In this document: piece by piece, positions 12,111 to 24,593 of the stretch | Layout of the letters: each line of letters begins with the position of its first letter | Numbering within the stretch: position 1 is the stretch's first letter | Assembly: GCA_036924285.1 (NCBI GenBank) | Contig: JAYKYS010000009.1 | Span: 12,586,001 to 12,650,000, forward strand | DNA length: 64,000 nucleotides | DNA from: Asterella californica | Lineage: Eukaryota; Streptophyta; Marchantiopsida; Marchantiales; Aytoniaceae | Direction of reading: 5' to 3' | The notes under the pieces: generated by a model | Database searches by the model: none | Seen by the model: the letters and a program-made list of their open reading frames with translations, nothing else | Told to the model about the DNA's origin: nothing | Program-made: the position numbers and the translations under genes

Positions 12111-14038
12111 GTGCTGCTGTAACTGCTACAACGCCATCAAATCAATCAATCAACATCAACTTGCGCGACGATTATGGTTGAGCATTGCGGTCTAATTTGC
12201 TGAATTCATCTCCGGTTGGAGCTTGGCATCGCCTCCGACATTGCGGAGCAAAGAAGACCTAATGGTTCCCGCCCATCCTACCTCCCTCGCCCCCTCCAGT
12301 GTCGTTCAAAGGATCTGATGATTTTTGGAGCAGGCGGCATGTGATCCCACCAATTGGGATTGGAGTTGATGATGATGACTGATGATTCTGAAGACTGTTT
12401 CAATATTGTTGGAGACAAACTGTCCGTTGAAATTCATCTATTGATTCCTCAAAGCTGCTCTGTAAAGTCCGGATTTTGTAATCCTACCTCCCTCTAGGGT
12501 TACAAAGAAATGGCAACCAGATTCAATTTAAAGTCGAGGAGATGAAGAGAAGGAGGAGAACAAGAAGCCACGTGTATTGGTTCCGTGTTCTGTTCATAAA
12601 CTGGCGGCCTATGCAGTCGCAGGAGTTCATTACAGCGCTTCTTTATCTTGTATAGGCTCGCTCGCGGCCCAAATCACAAGTTAGACGGACGGACGGACGG
12701 GGGAGTTGCTGAGGGACTGACTGCTAAACAGGCTTGTTTTTACGCTCATTATTGAGGAGAGCGAGAGAGAGAGAGAGCGAGAGCGAGAGTGTGAAAACGT
12801 TTTCAGCCTGTCATCTCAATGAAGTAGTTGAAGCGCAGATTTCATGTTGTAGCATTTTCCTTCATGAGACTAATTATTCTTCCTGAAAGTGTAGATCAGG
12901 TTGGCTCAAGGACGTTCTCGAGAGCGAGCATGAGTGTAGGACTAAGTTTATGTGTGAGTATCTTTGAATAAAACTTTCATGAGACTTGCTGCCGGTCCGC
13001 CAATCAATCACGCTGCCTCTCATCTGTATGGCGGAATCCTCTTCTCCTTGTACTTGTAGTCGTATTGGCTTACTGAGGGTCGGTCGCACCTTACTACGAT
13101 TCGTCTAACTGCACGTGTTCAATGCTTGGCTCGGAGTTGCTCGCCCACAGTTATGTCCCATGGCTTAACTGCCACTTCACAGCTCAACGGAATGTCCATG
13201 CGTGCTGTGGCGCTTCAGAGGGTGGACTGGTTTGCTCATTACCATCTCCATGCAAATACAGCGTGATGAACAGACAGCGTTTGTTCTATTCATCGGTTGT
13301 CCTCCGGTGCTATGCCTGCCTGCGTGCGATCATAGCAATCTGTGTGGGTTGTCATAAGCATTCATCTCCATCCACCTCCTTTGCCATTGCGCTAGCAAAA
13401 CCTGAAAAGCACATGCGGCTTCCTATCTTGACTCCTCCTTTACCTCTCTGTGTCATATTGGCGTTTTCTGTCCGTCTCTGCCCTCGTTAGGACTACGGTA
13501 GTCGCACTGGCGGAGATGACTCTCTCCTCACCCCTCACTTCCATCGAAATGTTCATCTCGCAGTATCCTTTGTATGAGTCTAGGCAGACTGATCGTGCAG
13601 ACTTCGCATTTCTCTTCAGTGCTGTCATCTATGTAGATGATGTGTCAGATCTCCGGGTCGCTACTTTGGTGGTCTGACGATTAGATTTCATCATTCTTCA
13701 TCCTTGAGGTTAATTGAAGCCCATCCGGTTGGGTAATTGAGGGGAAGACTGGACTAGTCAGAAACAACAGGTCGTCTGATTGATTAGCTCTCTGAATGGG
13801 GGACCGAGGATTGTGGCAGTTGCAATTGCGGCAGATGACACCAGGGTCGCGGTGTGGGGACGTTTCGGCCACAGAGCTGGTATGTATTACTGTGTCTGAC
13901 GTTATTATGTGACATCGGGTCGACGGGGGAAACGGAGGGAAGCGATGATGATCTTCTGTCTGTAACTTTAAGGCACTGGAATGGTTTGCTAGGTCCCGTT
14001 GCCTCCATACGGCCCGGCGCAATACGAGCAGAGTCCCA
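12111..14038. other. Intergenic region with GA-rich tract
   Basis: The 3' end of the F-box transcript probably lies at the start. A GGACGGACGGACGG run lies near 12685 and a GA/GAGC microsatellite at about 12755-12792, both typical of plant promoters or 5' UTRs, so the start of the next gene may lie here. Reading frames at 13122-13490 and 13681-14232 look like chance openings. I could not place upstream exons of the SFI1-like gene with confidence. Confidence 0.35.
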
Positions 14039-16999
14039 GGCGATGGAAGGATGAAATGAAGCTTCAGCGAGAAAGATTGCAAGTCTATCTGATTGCCGAA
14101 GAGAAGAAAGCATTGCTCCTTCTTCAGCTGCAGGTGACTCTGTTGAGCTTGTTGAGGATCATGTTCGCCAAGAGCCGATTCCTTAATAACCTCAACGTTC
14201 ATTGTGACAGTAACAGGCTTGCGTGGTAACAAGTTAGCCCTTGTGGTGGTGAATTCTTCGTATAAGTTTCAAGCAGTTACCAGTCTTGTTTCCGAGTGTC
14301 ATTGAAGGAAAGGGCTCTTCACAAAGCCTGATAGTCATGTTGATTTAGGGACCTGGCGCCTTGCACAGCGAGAGAGGGGAAATGAAAAGCTAAGAGAGCT
14401 ACGGCTACAGCAAATGGAACTGGCAAGTTTGCACTCTCAGAGACGAGAGATGTGCTTTTACGGGTGGAAGCCATGGTTGGATTTACTATCACATCGCAGG
14501 TGACTTACTAGTTTTCTGCTCCGTATAGCTACCTATTGAGTTGTATGCTGTCTTAGACTATTTAGGACATCTAATCCGGCTCTCTCTCTCTCTCTCGTGT
14601 GTATTCCTGCACAGCACACACCGTATCCTCGAATATGGAGCAGCTGTTTGGGGATGCTAATACCAAGCAAAGACCTTGGCTGGAAGCTATCCAGTTGAAA
14701 GCCCTTCGGCTTATGATCGGTACCGCTTCTAGTTTGGCGTAGATCGTTGAAGAGCGTAGGGACACAGCAGGTTTGTAACACCACTTGGGTGCAGGATCGG
14801 CCAGCGAAAAAAGCTAGGACTTGGATTAAGAAGGTAGCAGAAATTCTGCTACTCTCAGAGAATCTCTGGAGCATGTCTGAACTCGATATGAATAAGACAG
14901 TGGAAGAGGCAATGGGCAGGGTTTCCCGACGTAAGACACATATGGAGGCATCACCAAAGCCATCTTGACGACAGTGTACACGGAAGAACCTGGCTTCAAG
15001 ACCTACCTTAGAGGAACTCCTTCCCTCGATACTAGGTTGAAGTTTAGGTTGACCAGAGCATCCAGTTGAACATCCTGCTGTGTCATACTCTGTGTCAAGA
15101 TGGGGACGAAGATGCCGGGCATTATTTGGTCGACTGTGTAAGATTTACTACTCTCAGAACAAATCTGTTTAGGGACATTAAAAAGCTGACGTTCACAAGA
15201 ATCAGTCGCTTGAACTCGAAACCCAAACAGCTGCACTGTTGTCCAACTTCTTTTGAGGTCAGCCTGCTGACAAAGTCTCTCTGGTCGATGATCTAGTCAG
15301 ATCCTTCCTGGCTGAAACTTGGAATTTACTACCTGGGTAAGTCTCCCCTTCCTCAGGTAGCTGTCTCTTATGCTTTTTGTTCATCTTCCCAACCCATCCT
15401 TGTTTCTAGGACCGTCCAGCCAGGGCGCGATCTATGGTCGAAAGGCTACCGCATACAATTCTTAATGAGCGAGTGCATCATCTTCTCTCTCTCTCTCTGT
15501 CACTGAAGAGGATGCATAGATTCAGCAAGGATGGAGATGAAGGTCGGAACATTTCTCACAGTTATTGAGCATGTGTCCCCAGGTCATTTGCCGAGAACGC
15601 CATGTTCCATTCAACTCTGTGCTTGATCGGAAAATCCGTTCGTGCTTGGAAGCTCATGTTGTCCAGCGACTCGAGGGACAGAAACGCTTGCAAGAAACGG
15701 CTCCGTGTACGCGCAGACTTCTGTAGAAGCAGATGGCTACAGCGGAGTTGTTGGAGAGCATGGGTCATGCTTCAAAGGGCTGTCAGTTCTTACTCCTCGG
15801 CCTTGCTAAGATCTTGTTTATCAGCATGGAAAAAGGTCAGCTAGCTTTCATCAGGTGACAATGCTCTGATATCTCCCCGTTGGTCTGCGTGGCACTGGAT
15901 TCAGCTGTTCTTGTCTGTGAACAATAAGCAAAATCCTAGATATTAATTCGTAAAAATTTGTGCTGAGCTGGTGTTAATGAGCTTCGAACGGGGACACAAC
16001 AATGTGACAGTGGAAGTCCTTCCAGTATTGCTCCGCAGGTGTGGCTGCAAATGTCGCGGGCTTGCTCAAGCAGACGTGGTGTACTTGGTTGCATAGTATC
16101 GAAGAGAGTAAAGGTGCGAAGTTGTTGAAGGATCTGAAGAAGGAAAGACTTGCTGATGGACACGCAAGAAGGTGACATGCATGCACGTTGTGGGATGCGA
16201 AGGTTTACCAAGAGATTGAGCTCTGGATTGTGTAGAAGAAGAGTTAACGAAGCTGCATAAATGAAGGAAAAAAAAGACATATCCCAACAGGTGCTAAACT
16301 AGTGTCACATCTTTCCGAGCCTGTCCGTTTGTCAACTGAGATAGCTCACCGGGTGCTACCTGTGCGCTACAGAGTGTTGCGGAGGAATGTTCTTCAAGGT
16401 TGGCAGGAAGGAGCTTCTAGAGGCAAGCTTGAAACCCACAGGATTAAAAGACACGCTGAGGCGTGGGTGAAGATCCATTCCTGGTTGGAGGAACTTGAAC
16501 AGGTAGTCACCTCTCGCACTGTTGGTTTTCTTGGCGTCCCTCCAGTCTAGCACTTGTCAGAAACAGTACCACCCAACTCTTTGATAGTGCAGCACGTTCA
16601 GGTTTACGAATTTGTAGTTACTTGTGGATGCCGGGTTGAGGACACTCGGAACATAAATTTCTTGACAAGCCTTAGGACTGGCCCTATGTTGTACACCCAG
16701 CTTTTCATCTACACCCACACATTCATCGACTACAGTCATATTTCGATACCTTTCAATGGGATGCGTGGTGCTTCTTGTTGCTGTAGAGTAAGGCTGGGCC
16801 TACAAGCATCAGAAGACAGCTGATCCAGACTGGTGTTTAAGCTGTGGATGCAACCCGGGTTTCTTCTTGCTGGACGATGCACAACAAACAGAGGGGGAAT
16901 AGTGGAGCGGAAAATGCACTGAGAAGACGGAAACTTGGAAGTTTACACACCATGCTTGGTCTAATGGACCGTGTGTGCGCTTTGGTACCAAGAGAATGA
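14039..16999 (+). CDS. Putative SFI1/CCDC-like coiled-coil protein with Trp repeats, fragmentary exon model
   Basis: Several plus-strand exon-like pieces share one character. 14039-14133 encodes a charged helix (WKDEMKLQRERLQVYLIAEE). About 14351-14500 encodes another, ending in FYGWKPWLDLLSHR. 15583-15837 is richest, with VRAWKLML, SCWRAWVMLQRA and SCLSAWKKV. About 16042-16173 has LLKQTWCTWLHSIEES. About 16313-16502 has RRNVLQGWQEG and AEAWVKIHSWLEEL. A possible last exon lies near 16900-16999. The spaced aromatic motif, roughly L-x(5-7)-AW with periods of 20-30 residues, resembles SFI1 and related centrin-binding coiled-coil proteins of basal bodies. Phases do not all join cleanly (the first two pieces do not), so exon borders are tentative and the gene could be decayed. 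LINE debris lies in the intron at 14.6-15.2 kb. Confidence 0.45.
14612..15205 (+). mobile_element. Decayed LINE-type reverse transcriptase fragment (3' end)
   Basis: Translated in shifting plus frames, the stretch reads RILEYGAAVWG, then AIQLKALRLMIGTAS, then LLCHTLCQDGDEDAGHYL with VDCVRF following. This order matches the region after the RT core of plant LINEs, ending in the C-x(n)-C...H...C zinc-binding tail. Frameshifts and stops show that it is dead. It sits between two pieces of the SFI1-like gene, so it probably landed in an intron. Confidence 0.6.
15411..15470. repeat. Short dispersed repeat also found in LdpA-like intron 2
   Basis: The words CCAGCCAGGGCGCG, GGTCGAAAGGCTAC and GTTCTTAATG-like sequence occur in the same order here and at 50108-50161. 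This is the part of the intronic repeat family that reaches the SFI1-like gene. Confidence 0.6.
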
Positions 17000-19040
17000 G
17001 GAGCACGAACCACAGTTCGGTTCAGCAGTCAATATATGCAAAGCGCTAAACCCCAAACGTTGTATTGAAGCACAACCAATTAGGGACCTACCACTCTAAA
17101 TTAGGGTAGGTTTAAACATGGCAGAAAGAACAAGTAAAGGCGGAAGAGAATATGACGACAATTACTTATGTAGGATTGCAAAATGGCAACAGGCAAATGA
17201 AACGATGACGACAATTACTTATGTAGGATTGCAAAATGGCAACAGGGAATGAATCGATATGTTGATCGGTACGCATTGAAACTTTTTCAGTGACTAATGG
17301 ATCGGTCGATAGCTCAACGTAAACCTCAGCATTTTACCTCCCATGAGTTCCATTCTATATTTTACGCCTGTTCTTCATCATTCTTTCTCGTGGTAAAGTC
17401 TGGTGACCGCCAGCTCAGTATGTAAAGGATAATGCAGTTTTTGCAGTGCTCTCAGCCTTATGAAGGTTTAGTCGAGCTCGGTTTAGTACCGAAACAGGTG
17501 AAACACACGACTGAGAGCATGACCGCAAGGTTCGAGAGGTTCGATCCCTTCCGGCATGCGCTCCTCCTGTCAACCCGGACTCTAACTAAGATCGTGAGAT
17601 CACGCTCATCATTATCCTAATCTCACGATCTCCATCGTTACCGATTCGACGGGATTGAAGTTACGATGACTGAGTGGGGACTAAAGAATCGAAGTCCAGC
17701 CGATAGTGCTTTTACGTGTTCCAAAGTTTCTTAGGCCTCTATGCACCCAGCGTGTCGAGTTGAAAAGTTGGTTGAAACTCGATTGTATAAAGCCCAAGTG
17801 CTCTTATAAAAACGCTTGGTAAGCAGGGGAACTTACGCGGGTGGGGCTGTTGGGCCGTTGTACCAAAATACTTGTGCTGAAAGAATTTGTTTGCGAGAGT
17901 AGAATCGGGTAAGCAAGGATTTAAATCAAACCTCTCTCAGAAATTTACATTTTACACTATGAGATACATTTTTCACAACTAACTATTGAGTATCCATTGA
18001 GAAATTTCTGTGGTCCTTCAGAACAAAACAGTTTTTCTCTCTATCCTAAAGTACATTGGAAAGGAAGAAAGAATATTCTTTTCTTTGCTTTTGACCGCAC
18101 CTGGGGTTTATACCTAGAGGTCTCACCACTAAGGTGATCATGAGGGGCCAGAATTTGAATCCTCGGAAGTTATGGCAATTTAGTGTGAGATACAGCGTTC
18201 AATTTTCAGCTTCCCCGACGTACACCTACCGCCTGGGTACGCGGGCTAGCAGCCGAAGAATACGTATTCAGACCGGCAACTTAATCAGCAAAATCATTTA
18301 CAAAGAAAATTCTTTTGAAAGAATTTTCTTTTTCTTACACTTGATATTATTATTCATCTAGCCGAGTTTGTTCTGCGTGAGGAGAATTGTATTTAATGTT
18401 GCCGCGGTCGTATTAACGACTGGGTGCCCAATGGGCTCTTGTTCTAGTGCTGCCTTTTCGCGTTCGGTGGTTAGAAACTCCAGGGTGGATTTCTCTAACG
18501 CGCTTTTCTTTTCCCACCAAATATTAGCTGGATAAATTCCCCAAGTTATGAAAAGTTTCCGCTTATGAGGAGCAAGCGCCTTTATTTTCCAAGAAACTTT
18601 TCCGCGGTGCAAGTTCTAAATCTTTACGCTTCTTTTTATTTAGACGCAATGGTAGATTATTTAATGCTCTCCTCTCAGAGGCACATTGCTTTGCAAGAGA
18701 TGATGAGAGAAGAGTGAAAGCCAAATAGCAGCCGCTGCATAGACAGCAGGAACTGTTTTTCTTACCGCACACCAAATCATATACATCCAAAGGCGCTGCA
18801 CTATACTGCAGGCGTAGGGTCGAAAAGACTGAAACTGTAAGGAAAACATGTAATATGCTGTCAACAGTAGTTCCTGTTGATCTAGTGTAAAGTGTGCATA
18901 CAGCTATGGCACATCATTAGACTTGTGAACATTTTGCTTACTGCAGAGCACTAATATACATACGAAGGCGTTGTTACAGCAGGAGGTATATAGGAGTTGC
19001 AAAATCCTGGTACTGTCATAACAACTAGTGTAGAAAGCAT
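17000..19040. other. Gene-poor stretch with small repeats and hairpins
   Basis: I see no convincing gene. A 43-bp unit is duplicated at 17152-17193 and 17205-17246. An 11-bp inverted repeat (GATCGTGAGAT / ATCTCACGATC) lies at 17590-17630. A second one (AAAGAAAATTC / GAATTTTCTTT) lies at 18302-18331. The word GGTTCGATCCC near 17542 resembles a tRNA B-box, but no tRNA folds around it. Confidence 0.4.
17152..17246. repeat. Tandem duplication, 53-bp period
   Basis: A unit starting ATGACGACAATTACTTATGT is present twice, at 17152 and 17205, nearly identical over about 43 bp with a 10-bp spacer. The near identity implies a recent local duplication. Confidence 0.85.
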
Positions 19041-19048
19041 GTGGTCAA

Positions 19049-20600
19049 TTACATATAAACTTCAATTGGAAAAGACTTGTCCGAGCCAGTGGATCGTAGC
19101 AGCACGTTTGCAAGCGGAATGTACTCGGGCAATAAGCCGTCGTCTCGAGCGCACGGCTCTGGCTTCGATCGCATCTGCGTTTCTTGTTTGATGTTTGGCT
19201 CATTGTCTCTAAACTCATAATACTTGTGCTTACAGTGGGGATAGAGGTTGTTGTCTCTGAAAAAGAAAAGATCATCAATGTCTTCCGAAGTGATGTCCTG
19301 AGGTCTGATAAGTGAATTCCATAGTGCATCCGTGTGTCTTTTGTATACTATGCTGGATAAGCCACCTGGAGGAGACCATGTATTTCCTGGACATAAGCAT
19401 GGCACGTAAGCAACAAAGAAATGTTGTTGAAAATGGCACGTAAGCAACAAAGAAATGTTGTTGAAAGCGGATGTCAGCTTTTATACTTGGTGAATTGAAG
19501 GACTCTTGGGAGTATGTTGAAGTAAGTTAACTCCACACGATTCTTCATGTCCGCAGCTCTAAGCAGCATGAAGAGTTCTTTGCCATCTGCAGCCATCGAA
19601 TCATTGATGTTTTTCATGATGAGAACATGATGCTCCTCTTGATCGTCCCTCAGGTAATATTCGACCGTCTCATGAATGTATGTAGTCCTTGTTGGATAGT
19701 AGCTTCACGCATACTTCAGCATCGACCGGTCTGTTCTTGTCCCATCCAAGAGCTTGCATAAGACGTTTCCTTATATCAATCGAAGATTTGACGTATATAC
19801 AAATAACCCCTTGGAAATATAAGTGGAGCAGGCTACCTCACATTCGACAAAAAAGACTCTCGATAGACATTACGTATGGAGAAAGTTTGAAAGTAAGGAG
19901 AATAAGATTATATCGAGATCAGTCCCCGTCATATAGACCGTCATCGACGTCTCCAAGCTCGATCTCTTTGTCCTCACTTGTCTCCTTAAAGACATCGTCT
20001 CGTGCAAAGGATGAAAATTGACGACAAAGAGATTTGAACCGGAGCGGACTCAACATAGAACATATGCATGAAATTGACCGTGCACTATATAAGCAACTGA
20101 CAGTGGGTTGAAATGTGTCGTCGAAACATTTAAGGAACACAGACAAGAAAACATACGGAATCTTTGATCATGTAGGTAAAAGACGTATAATAAGAGAAAA
20201 ATCTATAAGGATAAATGAACGAGCGTATCAAACTAGAGTGGAAGGCGCATGGAGGACAACTTTTGGAAATTTTCCAGTAGTCAAACTTGAGCAAAAATGG
20301 TGGGACTTGTCCGGCAAAATCAAGGTCTAGATAGATGTATGTACGAGTGAGCTGAAGGGCGTTGTCTCTGAAAGAAATCATAGGTTTCTTCACGGAAAAA
20401 TAAAAGAAACGTGGAACAATGGGAGAGAAGTGCAGGCCCTCGAATTCTTCTATCAGTGATGGCCTGTCAGGGCGTTCCACCATATCGGTTGAAGTATTGT
20501 CTCAAGACGACTCATCTGCAACTTCTGACGAAAGATTATCTACAATGACCTCTAAATCTTCCATGGAGTTCATAACAACAAACACAATTTGGTACATAGA
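19049..20600 (-). pseudogene. Decayed minus-strand gene of unknown function
   Basis: Successive minus-strand pieces read like real protein but change frame. 20483-20130 holds IEEFEGLHFSPIVPRFFYFSV. 20020-19919 is acidic (FKETSEDKEIELGDVDDGL). 19760-19480 holds RLMQALGWDKNRPVDAEVCV, then after a shift YYLRDDQEEHHVLIMKNIN and LFMLLRAADMKNRVELTYFN. 19450-19049 holds SLIRPQDITSEDIDDLFFFR. I do not recognise the family. It may be a broken lineage-specific gene or part of a transposon. A 34-bp tandem duplication at 19401-19468 lies inside the last piece. Confidence 0.35.
19401..19468. repeat. Tandem duplication, 34-bp period
   Basis: The unit beginning GGCACGTAAGCAACAAAGAA occurs at 19401 and again at 19435, with essentially identical copies in direct contact. 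It extends the open minus-strand frame by an out-of-frame unit (34 is not a multiple of 3). Confidence 0.9.
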
Positions 20601-20639
20601 GAATAGAGCACTTAGCTTAGAGAATAGAATGTTAGCTCA

Positions 20640-21760
20640 TCCGTAGGCGTCATCGTTGACACGTTGTCACTGCACGCACCAAGCATACACGCCTAGAAAA
20701 TCGAACCTATTCTCTTCCATCCCTCGAGCCGTTGTGCAATTCGAAGCCAAGCGTCTGAACCCCACGACTTCCCGTTTTGCTTAGCATGGAATTCCTCCAG
20801 AGAGAGGAGCAAAAAGATACGAACCACAAAGACCAAGAAGAAGATAAGCAAGTAATGCCGAGACAACAAGCAAACAGACGAACATCCAAAGTGACAAACG
20901 AACCTCCTCTGCTGTTGATCTCATTCGTGCGGAATTCTTGTCATCATGTCCATCTTGTCTCGCAGGACAAACTCCAGATCTCATAAGCAAATTGAAGAAT
21001 CGAAGAATTTTCCAACACATTCACAACAAATCTAGCTTCCAACAAAAATTCATTTCTGAAATTTTCAAACCCGCTGTTGTTGTGTTGTGGGGTGGCTAGG
21101 GTGTGAAACATGTACATATCTTTATCGTACGTGTTTTGATGTTGTAGATCCATAAAAAGTTTATCGTGTGAAAAGATAAGATTCCACGCGGACGATCAGT
21201 ATACTCTTTGCTGAGTGGAGATAAAGGTTAGTACTCTTGTCGTCATATGGGAGTTTGTTGTATATGAAGGGAGGTGTGCAGAGCTTTGGACATCGAATGT
21301 GGAGTATCTAGATCAAGTCGTGAGTGTTATGAGTATTGTCGGATGGAGTGAAAGGCAGTAAGAGTGACAAGCATGAACTGAGGGTCTTTTCGTGCTCATG
21401 ATCTTCCACTTGCGAACTCGTTCATCATCAAGCTTCATTGTCTATCGCGTGATCACTTTCGAGTGATTATGATAACTCATTAAGGAGAGTCGTTTATGAT
21501 TGCGGTAACGACGACTCCGAGTCTTATCATTCTTCTGATAGTCCCTTACAACACGGTTTGGGATCTTACAGTCTACATCTTATTCTAATATGGTATGGAT
21601 CCTCGACTTGATCTGAACTTTTCAGAGAGAGTTCTGTTCAACACTTGGATCGAGATACGTTGTTACAATCGACTAAAAATGACGCATTGAGAGTTTATCA
21701 TGAGGAATTTTAGAGAGGATTATTACGATAGATAATAGCCTCGTCTGTTCCGTTGTAGTT
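20640..21760. other. Gene-poor stretch
   Basis: Minus-strand frames at 21153-20944 and 21020-20781 overlap and include a hydrophobic run (VCLLVVSALLAYLLLGLCGS), but no domain is recognised. 21160-21760 holds nothing I can name. Confidence 0.3.
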
Positions 21761-21767
21761 CCATTTA

Positions 21768-22960
21768 TTGTTAACTGATTTAGGATCGTCATTCGGACTT
21801 TATATTAAGTGTAGTTTGTCTTTCGTGTTATCGTGTCTATGTGCTTCTTTGCCAACGACGTCATCAATGACACGTGTTCGGAGTGTGTTTAATAAAATCT
21901 TTGGGTGCCCAAATGATACTCATGATAAAAACTCGTGGTGTTTTGGTCATGTGAGTAAAGACAAAAGCTTTTGTCAACTTGTTTCTTATTGGTCAAAAGT
22001 TTGATCAATCATCTTCTGCCAAGTTCTTTTCACGTTTTCGAGGATTAGAGACATTTCTCGTGACCCATTTGGGGAGTTCGAGATATGGGTCGAAAGCTTG
22101 GAAGACGAGGATGCTTGTGTACTCAACGACTGCTCAACTCAAAGCTCGCATGATAGAGTTTCGATTGACTGAAGATGAGGGGGTCAAATTCATGATCAAT
22201 TTTATTCTCGTGAGGATTTTTGCACTTTCGAAGAGTTCTCTGAGGTTGTTGGAGAGGAGATGACTATTTCTGAAAAGCGCTCTAGATGGGCTTGCAGATA
22301 GGCTCCGGCAACAATCAATTTCAAGTTGGAGTGACAAAGTTGGCCGGCTTAAGTTTAGTACCTCAGATCGGAGGTTATGATAGTGAGCAATTAGCGATAT
22401 TGAGAGATTGGATTCGATTTAGGCTATGAAACTTTCTAGGATCTGAAAGGGTACAATCAGCTACTTGCATGTGAAATTTTGGACCATTTGGGTTATTGTA
22501 TTAAAGGATATCGCTGTTTTTGTGCACAAAGGTCTGCATATCGTCTTGTGTCATTGACAGTTAGGGTTGGGTCTTTCTGGGAGGTTGGTTGAGGTTCTGG
22601 TTCTGAAATTTTACAGAGTGGTAGTGAAGGAGGCACTTCAATTTCCTAAGAAGTTTGAGATCTTTTATCGAGTGGTTTGTGAGAAATTAGACGGAAAAGT
22701 TCTGTCGAAAGTGTATCACGAGAGGTTGAGAGAAAGATTGAATGAATGGCACATCTGAGTTGATTGTGAGAAGTTTCGATTCGACTTGGATTTGAAACTT
22801 TCTGGAGTTGTTAAGGAGACATTGAAGAATGTGGAGGTCGAAATTCAGCTTCAGAGCATCAAGAAGGAAAGAGTTATGGCATGTTACACTCCGCTGGCTG
22901 AGTTTTTGATATCGTCAGGTATCACCATCTTTGGTGTCATCTTGTGAACTCAATATTAGT
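21768..22960 (+). pseudogene. Decayed plus-strand open frames, unassigned
   Basis: Protein-like segments run through this stretch with stops and frame changes. 21979-22263 contains KFFSRFRGLETFLVTHLGSS. 22567-22758 contains KFEIFYRVVCEKLDGKVLSK and runs into a single TGA, after which the same frame continues with FRFDLDLKLSGVVKETLKNV and ACYTPLAEFLISSGITIFGV. The long same-frame opening on both sides of one stop suggests a decayed gene or gag-like transposon protein. I do not recognise it. Confidence 0.35.
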
Positions 22961-24593
22961 TGGATTTGTGCATGCCATATCTTGTTGGAGAACTGAGGAG
23001 ATGAAGTTTTTGATGATGATGAGGTTGCTATCAGTTGACTAGTACAGAAGCCGAGAGCTACAAAAAATAGCAAAGTGTAGTTTTGCGAATGCTATAGAAA
23101 TAGTGAACTTTGGAATGACATAATTGCCAATTCAGAGATGACCTCTGCATGTAATATTTAATAGAGAGCTTATTCTATACGCTACTTATTGGCCTTGGTT
23201 TCATTTCATTCGTAGTTCAAGTGAAGTTTGGATCTCTGTAATTAAAATGTTACTAACCTAGTCAATAAAGAATCGTAGTGACGCAGGATTGCTCTATTTG
23301 CCCATTTATTATACAAGATATTGTTCCCATAGAGGATTTGTACAAGTATCGCTTCTCTAAGTTCTAAGATCTGTTCAAACCCACAAACACACGGGTTTTA
23401 TCTAGAAATCCCGTCTTCTCACAAAACCACACGGCTTCCAGATCCTTCACGAGGTGCTCTGGACCTAAACAAACAACTACCACCTAAAATATCACACAGA
23501 TATGTACTGAGAAGCTCGAGAAGACGCATCCTGCTTCTAGATCACTTCTTTCAGTCTTCTCAACATAGTCTTCCCGAAGCAATTCTCGGCTTTTGGGGGT
23601 TCAACTCGACTTCTCACACCTCCAGAAGACTGCTCTTGCTTCGTAGAAGTTGAACTAGCAACGTCTGTCGCACATTGCTTTTCAAATTCCCACCGGGGTT
23701 AGATCGATCACATGGTGTATGCCCTTGTAGCCTTCTCAGGCTTCTGCATACTGAAACGATCTTCAGTTACACAGTCTTCTACTTGAGGATGTCGTCTTCT
23801 GTTGTGGAAAGAAGACTTCTTTCTTCTTTTGTCGTTGCTTCGACTACTCCGTCTTCTGGGATCGCTTATCCATAGGACCATCCGTACGTGGATCCTAAGT
23901 GCTCCACTGGATGAGACAAGCTTCAACTCTACACAGCTTCTAACAATCACCGTCACTCAAGAAGAATGCTTCCCATGCACAACTGGGTGTGATTTCGAGA
24001 AAACCCACTATCTAGAAGATATAGACAAAGCTTCTGCACTCAAATCCAAAATCCATTCCCCGAGAAGAAGGCACATTGGTGTTGGGAAGCTCACTCCCTC
24101 TACTTCCTGCTCCTACTCCTCGGCACACCAGCTTAGCAACAGGACTACACGATGATGCCGTTCCCTGCTCTAAACTGTCCATTACCTCTGTCTACATCTT
24201 CGATCTACTGCTGGAAGCGAGGATGCATACCCCTCCAGTGTAATCCAAATCTATTCGTATGTCTCTAGCATTGGGTGTAATGTGTGTACAATAAAGTGTT
24301 TAGTGCGCACTGAATCCTACTCTGCATTCTAACTTATACTACCTTGAGGCGCAGGAGAGAGTTCCCTTTCAATCCTCACTTGCAACCAAGGAGATGAAGC
24401 GCTGTCAGAAGGCCACCACCTCACATGTAGTCGGTTCCCTACTTTGGTTTAGAAACTTACTTCCTACTCATGCGCTGCCTACTCTACCACATGGACAGTC
24501 ATCTAAATTTACAAATAAACTGTCACCTCCTAAGATAATAATTTTCGACTCCTACCAAAATTAGACAAGTCACTTGTCTTCTTGACTTGCTAT

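Noticed and set aside
12755..12792. GA-rich tract as a possible GAGA-type regulatory element
   Set aside because: Simple microsatellites of this kind are common; without a mapped transcript start no function can be assigned.
13681..14232. 183-codon minus-strand frame
   Set aside because: Overlaps the first exon-like piece of the SFI1-like gene, lacks domain character and has no splice or start context.
17490..17560. GGTTCGATCCC, a match to the RNA polymerase III B-box
   Set aside because: No matching A-box at proper distance and no cloverleaf. A SINE is possible but not supported by a second copy in the window.
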